A DNA stretch of 64,000 bases from Amblyomma americanum. Its lineage: Eukaryota > Arthropoda > Arachnida > Ixodida > Ixodidae. A program made the position numbers and the translations under genes. Below are positions 1-11,400 of this stretch, piece by piece (within the stretch, counting starts at the first letter, position 1; each line of letters opens with the position of its first letter). The stretch lies in assembly GCF_052857255.1 (NCBI RefSeq), contig NC_135498.1:116565134-116629133 (forward strand). The letters run 5' to 3'. The notes under the pieces are model-generated. The model was not told the DNA's origin, searched no databases, and was given only the letters and a program-made list of their open reading frames with translations.

Positions 1-1364
1 TATCACTGTGCGTTTAAGTACGTTTTGTTTCGTATGTACCTCCGAAGTTTTTTATTGGTTGTGCCGTGTTTTGTGTTGGGCATAGAGCAAGTGTACAGAA
101 AACATTCTCAGTCAGGAGGAGCTGAGTTACCGAGCTGTTGCTCGAGGAGCAATCGCGCGCGCGCCCCGAAGCCGGTAGCTTGCCCCCTTGGTTTTGTATG
201 TGTTGGCTTTTTCCCCGCCGAATTGGTTCGCTTTGAAAGAAACGCGACAGATGGCGCCAACGACGGTTAACTGGCAGTGAGGAGGCTGGACCTTGCAAGG
301 TCGCGTTCGGGCCGCAAGACGCGGCCGATGCGACGACACCTGGGATTTCGAAAGGCGGCCGCGTGTAAATTTGTTCTTTTTAACGGCGGACCGCGTGACG
401 GACCGGATGCCTCAGAGCGATCAGCAGAGGGGACAGCGCAACCATGGGAGTGCGCGCAGTTCGGACGGGATGCTCGCCTTCCCTGGGGTTGCGCTGGCCT
501 TTTTGTGCGTCTCTGCTGTAACCAAGCGGAAATCCTTGCCGTCTTCATCGAAATCGCCTGGTGCTCGCGAGACAACAACTTCCTGAGCACCGGCGTGCTA
601 TTGGCTCCTTCAGTTCGAACGCAATTCTCCTGATCGGCTCTGACAAGCACGATTCCTATTAGTCACGTAAAAGGTCCCCAGAATGCTGGGCAAGTGGATT
701 TAAGGGCGAGTTCTTGGCGCGGAAGGTAGACTGGAAGACAGGTTGCTGGTGAGCGCTCGTGCAGTGAAGTACATATAGTGTCCCGAAGTAGTCCTGTCTG
801 TTCCGCAACGTGTCGCCGAATCACCGAACCATCAGAAGACTTCAAGATCAACGCCATCGATTTTCGATCCCCAACATTGATCACCTCCAAAAATGTCTAT
901 TGCCCTGTAATTTTTTTTCGCTTTTATTTTAGCATTTATTTAAGTATTGTACGCAAGTAGTATTTTGTGCAGCATTGCACTTCTTGTCTAGTTCTTAAGC
1001 ATATCTTCATTTTTTCTTCAGGTCTGTGCTTGCGAGAAACGGACAGGACAATTTTGCAGTTTTTTCTGTTGTTACCTGCGGCAAGGATAATCGCGTTATC
1101 GAAATTCTAAAAACTGATATGAATATTACTAACAACCGCCTGCAAATCTCAAACTACAACCTAGTCAAACTACAACGACTAGTATATGCGCCAGCCGTAT
1201 GGTCATCGCCTGGCACACGCTCTCGGCTTGACAAGCTGACACGCTGTTGGCCCTGCTCCCGTTAGGAAGCTTCTCAGAATAAACCCCACCTTGCATTTAG
1301 TGGAGGTGCTGGGTGACGTCCTCTCGCCCTGGAAATCCGCAACCGAACGCTACCCCCTACCGCG
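1..1364 (+). other. Upstream flank, candidate Ty3/gypsy LTR end and leader
   Basis: No gene recognised. The first ~650 bases are moderately GC-rich without a convincing coding frame. Just before gag there is an AATAAA at 1278-1283, followed by TTGCA at 1291-1295 and then TGGAGGTGCTGGGT from 1301. A polyadenylation signal close to a CA, then a TGG-starting stretch, is the usual order of LTR end and primer-binding site in LTR retrotransposons, so the 5' LTR probably ends near 1295. I could not place the LTR start, and no second LTR is visible downstream of the truncated pol, so this stays tentative. Confidence 0.35.
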
Positions 1365-2322
1365 ATGCCTAACCACCAAGCCGTCCAAGTGAGCCCGGTC
1401 GCCGTCATATGTGCTGGTTCTCTCCGCCAGCGAGACCCCGCTGTCTTCAGTGGCACGGATGACCATGATGTTCAGGATTGGCTTGCATCGTATGAGCGGG
1501 TGAGCGCATACAACAAGTGGGACGCGGAAACCAAACTGAACAATGTGATTTTCCATCTTACGGGCGCTGCGAATCTGTGGTATCGGAACCACGAGGCGGA
1601 CATTACAGCATGGTCTGTTTTCAAATCTAACTTCTCAGATGTATTCGGCCGCCCCGCAGTCAGAAAACTCCGTGCCGAACAGCGCTTGAGTGCGCGGTCA
1701 CAGCAGGTTGGCGAGAACTTCACGAGTTACATCGACGATGTCGTCGATCTGTGCAAGATGGTGAACGGTCAGATGCCCGAAGCCGACAAGATCACGCATA
1801 TTCTCAAGGGCATTGATGACGACGCCTTTCAGATGTTGTTGGCGCGAGACCTGCGCACCATCGCGGAAGTCGTCATCCTTTGTCAGAGCTTCAACGAACT
1901 ACGCAAGTAGAGGGCTCTGACACGCGAACACACCACGAACGTCGACTCGCTTGTTGACCTGAACGATGCAAGAGACCAGTCATCGCTCCTACCGCACATC
2001 AAGAGCTTCATCCAAGAAGAAGTTGCTCGCCAGCTCTCGCTTATTTCCCGCCATCAAGAGCCAGTTGACTCGCTTGTTGGCCTGAACGATGCAAGAGACC
2101 AGTCATCGCTCCTACCGCACATCAAGAGCTTCATCCGAGAAGAAGTTGCTCGCCAGCGCTCGCTTATTTCCCGCCATCAAGAGCCATCACCACACATAAC
2201 TCCGAATTTGCGGCACATCATTCAAGAACAGGTCGCTGAAACTCTCCCGCAAGCCCCTGAGCCCACACCTCTTGCGGCCCCGCTGACATATGCGGACGCT
2301 GTTGCGCGACCTCGTCCACCTA
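1365..2322 (+). pseudogene. gag: Ty3/gypsy gag, N-terminal part
   Basis: Retrotransposon Gag, the structural protein that packages element RNA. The ATG at 1365 opens a 181-codon frame. It carries the typical retrotransposon-gag fold region (VFSGTDDHDVQDWLASYERV near the start, then W-R-heavy helices and a YIDDVVDLC segment). A TAG at 1908-1910 interrupts it, but the same frame is open again up to 2327. That extension contains a 41-codon tandem duplication and a proline-rich ending. The frame is then cut by the 17-kb insertion, and the matching C-terminal part with the zinc knuckle resumes at 19465. The in-frame nonsense codon and the insertion make this copy dead. The family assignment is by motif and by the linked protease and RT. 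Confidence 0.85.
1941..2186 (+). repeat. In-frame 123-bp tandem duplication in gag
   Basis: Two copies, 1941-2063 and 2064-2186, are each exactly 123 bp and differ at only a handful of positions. The length is a multiple of three, so the duplication adds 41 residues (motif LNDARDQSSLLPHIKSF, predicted helical) without shifting frame. High identity means it is recent compared with the rest of the decay, or was copied by template switching during reverse transcription. Confidence 0.93.
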
Positions 2323-2333
2323 CACTGTAAAAA
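2323..2333 (+). repeat. Left TIR of the 17-kb insertion
   Basis: CACTGTAAAAA directly after the TA at 2321-2322. Similarity to the reverse complement of the right end extends patchily inward (A-rich run, then a CCG motif). The first ~350 bp also repeat motifs of the type TTCCGCAAYRTG (around 2388, 2534 and 2667), like the subterminal repeats of CACTA-type elements. Confidence 0.8.
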
Positions 2334-5204
2334 AAAATGCTCCGCAGTATAGAGAAACCCGCTGGTAATGCGTTGCCGGAGGGTTTTCCGCAACATGAGG
2401 TACGGACTAAATGTCAGAAACAGAGACTCTGCATGACGACTGTCACATTCTCGGTAACGGAAAGTTACGCCATGCTATGCACGAGACCGAAATCGTTTTT
2501 TCACAACGAATGCTTCTGTTTTGTTCTTATTTAAGTTTCCGCAATGTGTATGCATACGTCCTCCGTTCACTCGGAAGTCATTTCATCTAGAGCGGAAATT
2601 ATCTGCATTGTAATTATGTACTTTCTGTAGTACATGAACATGCGTCTTCGTATAGCTTCTGCCCGCAATGTTCACTGCAGATATAGCCGTCCAGGTGCCG
2701 AATAAGCATTATATACAAGGCTTTCCTTTACGCATATTATGTAGTGCATACGTACAGAGAACGCAGCTTAGAATGAATGAGTGGTAAGTGTTTGGGTGAG
2801 TACAAGTACATACGTCTTATTTTCATGGCAAACTACACACATTGTAAATCTGCAAATTGCTGTCGGATCCATCTGAAAAGCATAAAAAATAATTTAGTGG
2901 CCACACAACACCAAATATAAATTTCACAAATACGTTTCAACCATCCGCTATTGAACAATCGGCTTTCGTAGAAGCTTTCAAAAGCCATTTACTGAGAACC
3001 AACCCGTTATAATTTATTGCCCAAAATCATTTCTCATAACAGTAAACCGTAAAAGCCACAGGTCCAGAAAGAAGCAGACAAAATGCGCTTTCCCGGGCGG
3101 CACTGTGCGCATGAAAGTCTTTACAGTTGCTTATCATTTTGTGCAAATAGAAAGTAGCTCAGGATGGGGGCCAGATGCAATTCAATGCAGGTGCCTTTCT
3201 GTACATAGTACTAAATGCACAACTTAGCGAGCAAGGAACATTGGTAACATCTGAAAAAGGCGGGATGCTTGCCGAATTTATCGTCCATCCAATTTGTTAT
3301 AGGCAAGACAAGACGAAGCGAAAGTCCCGCACTCAGTTTATATCCAGTTCCCAGGCATGCCCGTTGCGGCAGATTATGACGCTTTTTATTATGACACAAA
3401 CTTGGAATACGGCCCCAGAAAGCACACTTCCCCAAAACCGCATGTTTTCACTCATAGTTTCCATTATCTCAGCATGTGCAAGAAAATGTACTAATATCTG
3501 ATGCCAGTGAAAATGCAGTCACACGTACCGGAAGCAGCTCACTAAGGCATTCCAATATCTCTGCAGTGTGCCTCACGAGGAACGGATGCTCAAGTTTCAA
3601 AAAAGGCTCTTGGCAGAAATTTAACCAAAGGTCGTTGCCATGTGAACCTTTTCAAAATGACGACCCAGAAAGACGAAATGTCCTCATGTGTCTGATGCAA
3701 AAGAAGGATGAAGGCATGAGTCTTTCTGCTTTTTGAGCAGCTGTGATACGTTTTTTACTGGTACTGCTTGGCGCAGCTTCAGTCTCCTTCTTGACATTTT
3801 GTGAAATAATCATATATCTACGAAAGAAGCAAAAAGACCCATGTCCTAGGCCTTTTTTTGTGACACTAAAGGAAGGCTTGCCTTTTAGGGTCATTTCTCA
3901 TGAGGTGCCCTGTAGATATATCACAACACCTCAGTGAGCTGTTACCAGCCCTGTGAATTCACTGTCACTTGACATAAAGGGTATGCACTTTTCCTCGCCA
4001 CATGCAGCAATGATGTATATGTCAAGCGAAAGCATAAAAGATTTCTAAGTGCAATTCCAGATTGCTTGCGGAGGAAAGCACAAGAGTGGCCATGCTCAGC
4101 TGTTACCTTTGCTTCTTGCTCGAGTTCTACAGTGAGTACTACGTAATGACAGAATGTGTCTGCATCAACTCATATTTAACACCCGTCCTGTGCGACCTCC
4201 ATCTTGCATTACATGACAGGCAACTTTATAACGCCCTTCATGCAAAGAGTGTCATCAGGGTCGGTGTGTTCTGTCAGTTTCCTGGTCCTGTGGTTTCTGC
4301 TGTGTTTTCTACTCTTAAATTACTTACTGCCTTCATTCTCCACTACATGAAGCCTGAATCTGCTACACTGGACTGCTCCACGCGTCGTGGAGCAGCCCAG
4401 TGGCCATTTTTTTTCATACGTCGGAGGCACTCAGCTCAAAAGCCATGCTTACTATATTCAGCAGACAAGGGTACATGTGAGACACATCATTAATAACTAA
4501 TTCTCACAGTGGTACCTGGTGCAAGAATATCTAAATACTACTCAATTTTTGCTTAAGTTTTCAGATACACTCTTAGATTAAAAACATAATTTGGCTACAT
4601 TAGCAGAAGCACAGCACCAAGGTACTCACCAATTGCCAGAAGCACTGTACGCAAGTTCTCGTGCCATCATGAATACAACACACTGTCCACGTCTTCATAA
4701 TGCCATGGCACTCCAGCACTTCGGTAGCAAAATTTCCTTTAAAAAAAAGAGTAGTTTTATTTATGTTAGACTGGTCATATTTAATTTTACTATATACTAT
4801 GTGCTTCTCATTGTACTGCCCCAGACTAAAAAATACCAATGATCACGCTTTGAATTATGTCATATATGATCACCAAATTTGGTGTAATTAATATGTTCTT
4901 AGAAATTTTGACTGAAATAAATCTGACAAAATATTATTTCTGAAAATGTGGCACAAGGAAGAAGGACGCTAGCTAGATAACCTGGAGGAATGTTTTCAGT
5001 TGCATGCAGCCACCGGCACCAATGCACACAAAATGTACAATAAAGTGGGTTTTACCTTTCCGAATAGAATTTAATGCTGCAAACATCTAAGTAAAAAAAT
5101 TTTTACCTTCCATTCCGCATAAAGGAAAGAAAATTCCTCTTGTTTTATTCACAAGCCTCTGCAAGTACACAATTCAGTGAATCTACTCTACAAGTACTTG
5201 AATC
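2334..5204. other. Interior of the 17-kb insertion, no gene recognised
   Basis: AT-rich sequence with only short chance-like open frames; the longest, 4062-4493 +, is 143 codons and has no recognisable motif. The stretch 4368-4400 contains a short inverted repeat around CTCCACGCGTCGTGGAG. No repeat family was recognised apart from the subterminal motifs near the left TIR. Confidence 0.5.
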
Positions 5205-7125
5205 TATCAGCACGAGACAGGGACGAGAAAAGAAACAAAACAGGCACTGACTCGCAACTGAAGTTTATTGAAGTAAACAGAGAGTATACAGAAAAGCCAC
5301 ACACCACAAGCTACACAATTACACATAAGCTACATCACAACATAAGTAAAAGATTGCCCTTAACATTCCTCTCATCTAGACAGCCCAACCCGCTGCATGT
5401 TAACGCTATCGGCAGCACACTCACACATTCGTCGCCGAGTCATAAGATGTGTCTAGCCTCGATAATTTTCTGGTTAGTCTGCTGTGAACGTAGCGCCAAA
5501 ATGCGTGTTGCCGAAAGGAATGGCTAGCAGCATTCACATCCCTTGTAATATGCAGATAAGTTACAACCCCTACCAAAATCCAAATACCTCTCGTGCTCCT
5601 GTAGTCTTACATTGATACACATTCCAGTTTCATCAACATAAACCCAACCACATGATAATGGTATGCAATGCATGCAATGGTTGCAGGGCACATATATGTT
5701 GTCCCGTTTCACTTGACACATGTGCTTTTCCCTAACGAAATTCACAAAATTATTAACAATTTTACAGATTGTAGACAACTTATTAGGGGCCGAACACACC
5801 ATTTTTACGTCATACCTTCTGGCCAAAGTTTTCAAATTTTGCAACAATCTATGTATGTACAGTAACACAGTCAGTCTTTTGGCATCTCAGTGGCTGGCCC
5901 CGGCCTGATTGTGCCAGTCCCTGCGAAGGGGTTTCAGCTTTTAACATGCTAAAGAGAAGAATGGCACAGCATCAAGTAACGAGGAAAGCAGGACAGCACA
6001 CCCACGCACAAGTGCCAACCCTGGAGCAGATACAAAATCCAAGAGCACGTGCTTGACATTCAGCGTTGACAGTCAAGGAAACGAGGAAACACGGATTTGA
6101 ACGCTAAAGATTGAACAAGCCCGATCCTTGGCTGCCAACGCTGAATGTCAAGTACGCGCTCTTAGATTCTGCATCCGCTCCAAGGATGGCACTTGTGCGT
6201 GGGTGTGCTCTCCTGTTGTCCTCGTTACTTGATGCTGCGCCATTCTTATCTTTAGCATGTCAGACCAACTTGCCCAATCTTATATGCTCAGCTTTAACAA
6301 TTTATCGCACGCTTCTGCAATAGCATGGTTGGGAAATCATGCTTCCATTAGCCTTAAAATCTTCTCTTGGAAACCAGGTGTCACGCTGTAAAAGCATGAA
6401 TTCACCAATACCGAGCCTAGACTTGACGACGCGATGCTATCTTTCACTACCTTAGAATCGTTCGACCAACAGTCAAGTAGCTGCTTAACACTCCTGTGTG
6501 AATATCGCTAGCACACATGGCGTGTGCAGAACATCAAGGTAAGGTTCAGAAACCGCAGCTCTTTTTGTTGGGACATTTTCTCCAAGGTAAACTTAAAACA
6601 AAGTCCTTGCTGCTTAAACAATTTCACAATATGTACAGGTCACACAATTTCGCAGCCTTTGTAAAAGACCAGAAAATCATAGACGTAGCGAAAGATTTCC
6701 AACCAGCCCATGCAATTTCTTGGCAATCATTCCATCCACCCTGCTTAAGAGAATATTGCATAGCAGAGGGGCAACCTTCGAATCGATACATTTAGAAGAC
6801 TTTTGAACATATGCCGCAATGCCATACTCCACAAGCATGCTCTTCACTTCAAATAAAAGGAGGCAAGTGCCAAAAAAGACATGTTACACACCCGTTCCTA
6901 AACACAAGCTCATCGTTGTGCTCCGATATAAACATTCATAAGCTTTTCACAAGATCTTCATACGGGATAGAATAAAATAGTTCTACATCGACACTAATCA
7001 CAAGACAATCCGCTGGATTGTTATTCTTAAGATACTCAACCACACTGCGAATTGAGTACAAGAAATGGATCTTCAAGATGCGAAGTAGACAGATGCTTTT
7101 GAAAATAACCAGAGATATTTTTGCA
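5205..7125 (-). pseudogene. Penelope-like element, RT plus GIY-YIG (minus copy)
   Basis: Reading the minus strand from ~7125 downward gives a Penelope-like reverse transcriptase: VISVDVE-type segment (~7000-6980), the catalytic box with YVYD instead of YVDD (~6690), then the LTLEK/CPNKKSCGF region (~6600-6540) and the KILRLMEAWFPNH region (~6350). After the foldback insertion come RRYDVK and SAPNKLS (~5800) and the GIY-YIG endonuclease core (SCGWVYVDETGMCINVRLQEH, ~5670-5590). The tail around 5275-5205 carries an AATAAACTTCAGTTGCGAG-type 3' end shared with the plus copy at 8.4 kb. Stops, frameshifts, a damaged active site and the internal insertion show it is dead. Penelope-like elements combine an RT related to telomerase with this nuclease (established). 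Confidence 0.8.
5945..6287. mobile_element. Foldback insertion with 11-bp target duplication
   Basis: Two 135-bp arms, 5945-6079 and 6125-6259, are inverted copies at roughly 88% identity around a 45-bp spacer. About 28 more bases lie before the right junction. The insert interrupts the minus-strand Penelope-like element: RT sequence lies on one side and endonuclease sequence on the other. The flanks repeat TCAGCTTTTAA (5934-5944) and TCAGCTTTAA (6288-6297), a target duplication typical of target-primed or foldback insertion. It has no coding capacity. RNA from it would form a long hairpin. Confidence 0.8.
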
Positions 7126-7141
7126 TGAATCCTTTTCTGAA

Positions 7142-7201
7142 ATTTATCTGAAGAGCATGTTATTGAGTAGCATTTATTTGAAGAGCATGTTTGTAGAGTA
7201 G
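7142..7201 (+). repeat. Short tandem duplication between two Penelope-like copies
   Basis: Two ~30-bp units, both built on ATTTAT(C/T)TGAAGAGCATG and ending in GAGTAGC, lie back to back in the gap between the oppositely oriented Penelope-like elements. Confidence 0.7.
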
Positions 7202-7234
7202 CGCAGTGCGGTATGTGTTCTTAAGTCTCGAATA

Positions 7235-8450
7235 TGTAGTGGTTCGAAGGTTGACCTTGTGCTAAGCGATATTTTCTTGAGTAGAGTCTATAGAATAATG
7301 GTCCAGAATGTGCATGGGCTGGGGGAAAAATCTTTTGCTATGTCGACGATATTCTGGTCTTTTATAAAGGTTGTGATAGTTCGGGACCTGTACATCTTCT
7401 CAAGTTGTTTAAGGAGCAAGGCCTTTATCTCAGGTTTACCTTGGAGCAAATGTCCCAAGAAAAAGAGCTGTGGTTTCTAGACCTTACCTTGATGTTCAGC
7501 ACACTTCATGTGTGCTGGCGAGTGTTAAGCTGCTACCTGGCTACATGTCGACCATTCCAAGCTAGTGAAAGATAGCATTGCACTTTCTAGCGCGGGCTCA
7601 GAATTGATGAAATTATGCTTTCACAGCATGACGACTAGTTTCCAAGAGCAGATTTTAAGGTTAACGAACGCAGTATTTCCCAACCTTGTTAATGCAAGAG
7701 CATATGATAAATTGTTAAAGAAGCTGAGACAGTTTCGCGGTGACCGGCACAATCACGCTGGGGCCAGCCAGCGAGATGCCAAAAGATCAGTTGTGTTACC
7801 GTATGTAAATAAATTGTCACACAATTTGAAAAATGTGGCCAGAAGGTATGATGTAAAAGTGGCTTTCTCGGCCCCTAATAATTTGTCTAAAGTATGTAAA
7901 ATTTTAACAATAATTCTGTGAATGTGGCTCGAGAAAAGTACACGTGTAGAGTGAATTGTATATGTACCTTGTAAAATGAATGTGGTATCAGATATTATTA
8001 TCTTGTGGTCTGGTTTACGTAGGTGCAACTGGAAGGTGTATGAATGTAAGACTACAGGAACACAAGAGGGTAGGGGCTTGGCTAGGTGGTTGGGGTAACT
8101 CTGCTGTACACTGCACGGGATGTGAAGTTTGCTACCCTTTCCTTTTTGCAACACGCATTTTGGCTGTAAATTCAGAGATATTAAATGGGAGATTATCGAG
8201 GCTAGACACATCTTATGACTCCGTGAAGAATGTGTGTTTTGTCTATCGTGTTAACACGCAATGAGTTGGACTATCTCGATCAGGGAAATGTTGAGGGCGA
8301 TTTTTGACTCATGTTGTCCTGTATGCTTATCTGTAACTGCGTGGTTTATGGTATTGTTTGGCTTTTTATATATTCCCTGTTCACGCCAATAAACTTTAGT
8401 CGCGAGTCAGCACCTGTCTTGTCTCCTTTCTCGTCCCTGTCTTTCGCACT
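7235..8450 (+). pseudogene. Penelope-like element, RT plus GIY-YIG (plus copy)
   Basis: A second, 5'-truncated Penelope-like copy in the opposite orientation. It opens with LVLSDIFLSRV (~7255). It retains the catalytic YVDD at 7339-7350 within FCYVDDILVFYKGC, then LYLRFTLEQMSQEKELWFLDL (~7430-7485) through several frameshifts, the KLLKKLRQFRGDR and RRYDVKVAFSAPNNLS linker (7700-7890), and the GIY-YIG core (LSCGLVYVGATGRCMNVRLQEH, ~8000-8070). The 3' end at ~8390-8450 has AATAAACTTTAGTCGCGAG and a CTTGTCTCC run, matching the minus copy's tail. Broken frames show it is not functional as it stands. Confidence 0.8.
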
Positions 8451-9159
8451 GGTGGATTCACCGCGATGGCTCTCCTCTGCAGAAATCCAAGGCATGACAT
8501 TTTCCTCTTCACACTCGTGGTTCAGCGCATAATACGGCAAAGGCTTTTCAATTCCAAGGAAAGTTCATGGCTTCATTGAACACTGCCTCCTGCTTACAAG
8601 ACACAGAGCAGCAATCATTGTAGATTCTACCTGTGACACAAAGAGCAAAGTTTTAGTTTGAGTGGACTAAACTAGGAAAGCAGCACAATATATCTATAGC
8701 CAAATAACTGAACTGAAAGAAATAGAGGATAGTGTAATAGTGAACACTGCTACCATTGCCTTAGCGAACTTCTTCATAAATAACAATAAATGCAGTATCA
8801 CAAAAATACTGATAACGTACTATTAGTGTTAATAGTAGCAGTGCAGGCTCCATGAACAAAAAAGGGCCCAGTGCTGACTGTCATTCCCACAGCAGCCTTG
8901 TGACCAATGGCCGGTGTAAAGGAAAGAGGAGGAATGACTGAAAAGAGAAAGAGCCAGGGGGAAGGAAGATAGGTATAGAAGGGCTTAGGATATGATAGGC
9001 AAATAAGGTTGTTTAGACAGTGAGCACAAAATAACATTACCACACAAGTAAAGACCTACAAGAAAAAACATATATATCATTGTGCAGAGTGGCAAACTCG
9101 ATGCCATTTAGCCCAAAATATGTTTTCAATAAAGTGATTATAATTATTAATAGAATAAC

Positions 9160-9300
9160 TGACCGAGTGAAACCAAAACAGGGATGAACAAGGAAGTTGT
9201 TAATATTCTGGCAGAAATTAAAAGAATAAAATGGATCTGGCCAGGGCATACAATGCAGAGAATGAATCACCAATGGTATCTTAGGGCAACAGAATGAATT
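9160..9300 (+). mobile_element. RTE non-LTR fragment (possible)
   Basis: The translation TDRVKPKQ...KEVVNILAEIKRIKWIWPGHTMQRM resembles the segment just after the RT domain of RTE elements, where a KRKW-WAGHVMRM-like motif is typical. The same motif occurs in the 37.6-kb fragment of this window. It is short and diverged, hence low confidence. Confidence 0.45.
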
Positions 9301-10110
9301 TGATGGATTGTAATGGCACAAGGGCATCTGTGGCCAAAGAGTGCCTTAGCACAAGTTAATTTCGTCTACTCAAGGTGAGATCAGAGACCCATTTTCCAAG
9401 CATTTCATTCCAGGTAAGCTGAGTACCAAGCCAGGAAACAGCTTGTGCATTGTATCGCAACAAAATGAATTTCACCCTAAGGAAAATATAGAAGGAGATA
9501 GCTGATTATAAGCTCACTAGATAAGATTAGGAGATTTCTGATAGTGTGGCATGTAGCTGGTGCAAGACACAGATAATTAAACTGGAAAAGGCCATTGTCC
9601 TGAGGTGAACGTAAACTAAGCAATGAGGATAATGAAATTCGTTACACTAGAGCTGTTAAGAATCAGCTCAAGTTTCATGCTTCAAGATGATGCAAGTTTG
9701 CTCAGTGAAAAAAATCATAAGTTCACCCAAGAATTGGTATCTTGGCGGTATCAGGGTGCAGGTGCAGATGAATTAATCCTGCCTCAGAGAAGAGCTACAT
9801 AGAGCACAAAACATTTTAGGCCAGTCCTACACTGACAGCTGTTAATAAATGTTTTAAAACTGTTTTTCATTGCGCAAACAATAATACCGAGTTTGTGTTG
9901 GTCATGTGATTATGTTACTGAGGCTCTCCTAAAAATTCTAGCCAGACCTAAAATACAAGCTGTCTCAACTAAGTTTTTATATCAACAATGAGAACATAAA
10001 CACATGCAGATTATTCAAGTAGAAGTTTTATTCTTCATGACATGCCCTACAAATTTTAAATTATACTGAAAAGTAATAGAGTGGAGTGCTTGTGCCAAAA
10101 ATACTAAACC

Positions 10111-10444
10111 TCAACAACAAAGAGAACACAAGATAAAGGCAACAACATATTGCCCAAAATTTAAATGTTTGAAAGAACAAATATGAAAAGAAAACCTCTC
10201 CACAACTGGAACAAAACAGCGTGATACCGAGCACACATTTGAAAATTGTTTCATCCAAATCCCCAGTCTGGTGCTCCAGCACTCTTCAGCCAGCATGTCA
10301 TGAAATGTACCATAGTTCTGGTAGCTGTAAAGAGTATAAAGCTGATCCGGCATTTTGATATGTGAACAGTAACCCTCAATGACCACCAGGCTGAATACTT
10401 TCAAGAGGCTGTTCTGGTAACAAGACTGCAGTGAAACACTTAGC
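10111..10444 (-). CDS. Possible terminal exon, unknown product
   Basis: On the minus strand, TTTCACTGCAG (~10444-10434) looks like a splice acceptor. It is followed by an open frame of about 105 codons (KVFSLVVIEGYCSHIKMPDQ and onward) to a stop near 10111. An AATAAA read from the minus strand lies at about 10031-10026, where a 3' UTR could end. The peptide contains many aromatic and cysteine residues but matches nothing I recognise, and no zinc finger or DDE-type residue pattern is evident. It could be a chance frame or 3' UTR. Confidence 0.25.
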
Positions 10445-11300
10445 AAGTTATGCTGGCGTAATAATGCAAACCGTTAATCTGAGAGTTCGCTAGCACGCAA
10501 CTCTGTAGTAACTCCTAAAGTGTTGCAATCGAATGAAAAAAAGGACTGCCTATTATATAAACAAAAGTCAAGAGGCTGCAATGCAAGGCCACGACAGAAG
10601 TGCTGCAATACAGCAATAGCGATACAATGTACACTTTAAGCAACACAATGAAACGTGATCTTTTATCCTTAATTGTCAGAATTTCAATATTTGTTTTCCT
10701 TGCTCTCTTGCAAAATTAAGTTAAGATCGTGAAAGCGCTCAAGAAGACAAGGATACAGAAAGAGATTTCTACACAGTGCGCTTACTTCCAGTGTCTTTTT
10801 GAGCACATCCACTATCTAAACATGGTAACCCGACTAGTCTAAACGCTGTCGTTATTCCAAAATTAAGCCTTTCACAAAGTGGGAGCCCCTTTCCCCATAC
10901 AAGGTACACCATAACTAATCCAACACTTTTTTTCATGATATGTTTTCTCTGAGAATAAACACTGTTTGAAGATTTTGCAATAGTACTTGTCTTTTCGATT
11001 CTACGAATGTATCATGCAAGTGTTCAACGAAATGACCATCTGCCCATCTTGATCATTGCTCAAAATCAGAGTATAATGCCCCATGAAGAGCAGGCTCTGC
11101 TTGATTTTTATGTTTTCCTAACGAAGCATGTACGTGCAACCCTTCTGCTGGCTTGTATGCAGCAGGTTTGTCTAGCTAGGCGAACTGTGGTTTTGCTATA
11201 AAGATGAAATGGTACTTTGGAAGTGAATGGTTTTCTAAAATGCATTTAACATACATACCGGGGCTTTAACAGCACCTGGTGTAAGCAACATCAGTGGGGG

Positions 11301-11400
11301 GACCGCAGGAGTGGCCTAGTGGTCCGAGCATCTGCCTCGCAAGCAGGAGGTGCGGAGTTCGATCCCCAGTGCCACCGGGTAACCAGCGGTGATACAATGA
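11301..11400 (+). mobile_element. tRNA-Ala-like SINE head
   Basis: The A box TGGCCTAGTGG (11312-11322) and B-box-like GAGTTCGATCC (11355-11365) are spaced as in an RNA polymerase III promoter. Between them, TCTGC-CTCGCAA-GCAGG forms an anticodon stem-loop whose loop would read CGC (alanine). The acceptor ends do not pair fully and the sequence runs on into non-tRNA DNA, so this is a tRNA-derived SINE rather than a tRNA gene. A related head occurs at 29.24 kb. Confidence 0.7.

Larger units (their letters stand above)
8461..11300. other. Interior of the 17-kb insertion, mostly unassigned
   Basis: AT-rich sequence with two possible items annotated separately (an RTE-like fragment near 9.2 kb and a possible 3' exon near 10.1-10.4 kb). 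Nothing else recognisable on either strand. Confidence 0.5.

Noticed and set aside
11301..11375. A functional tRNA-Ala gene
   Set aside because: The anticodon arm and both internal promoter boxes look right, but the acceptor stem does not close and the T arm is imperfect. A tRNA-derived SINE explains it better.
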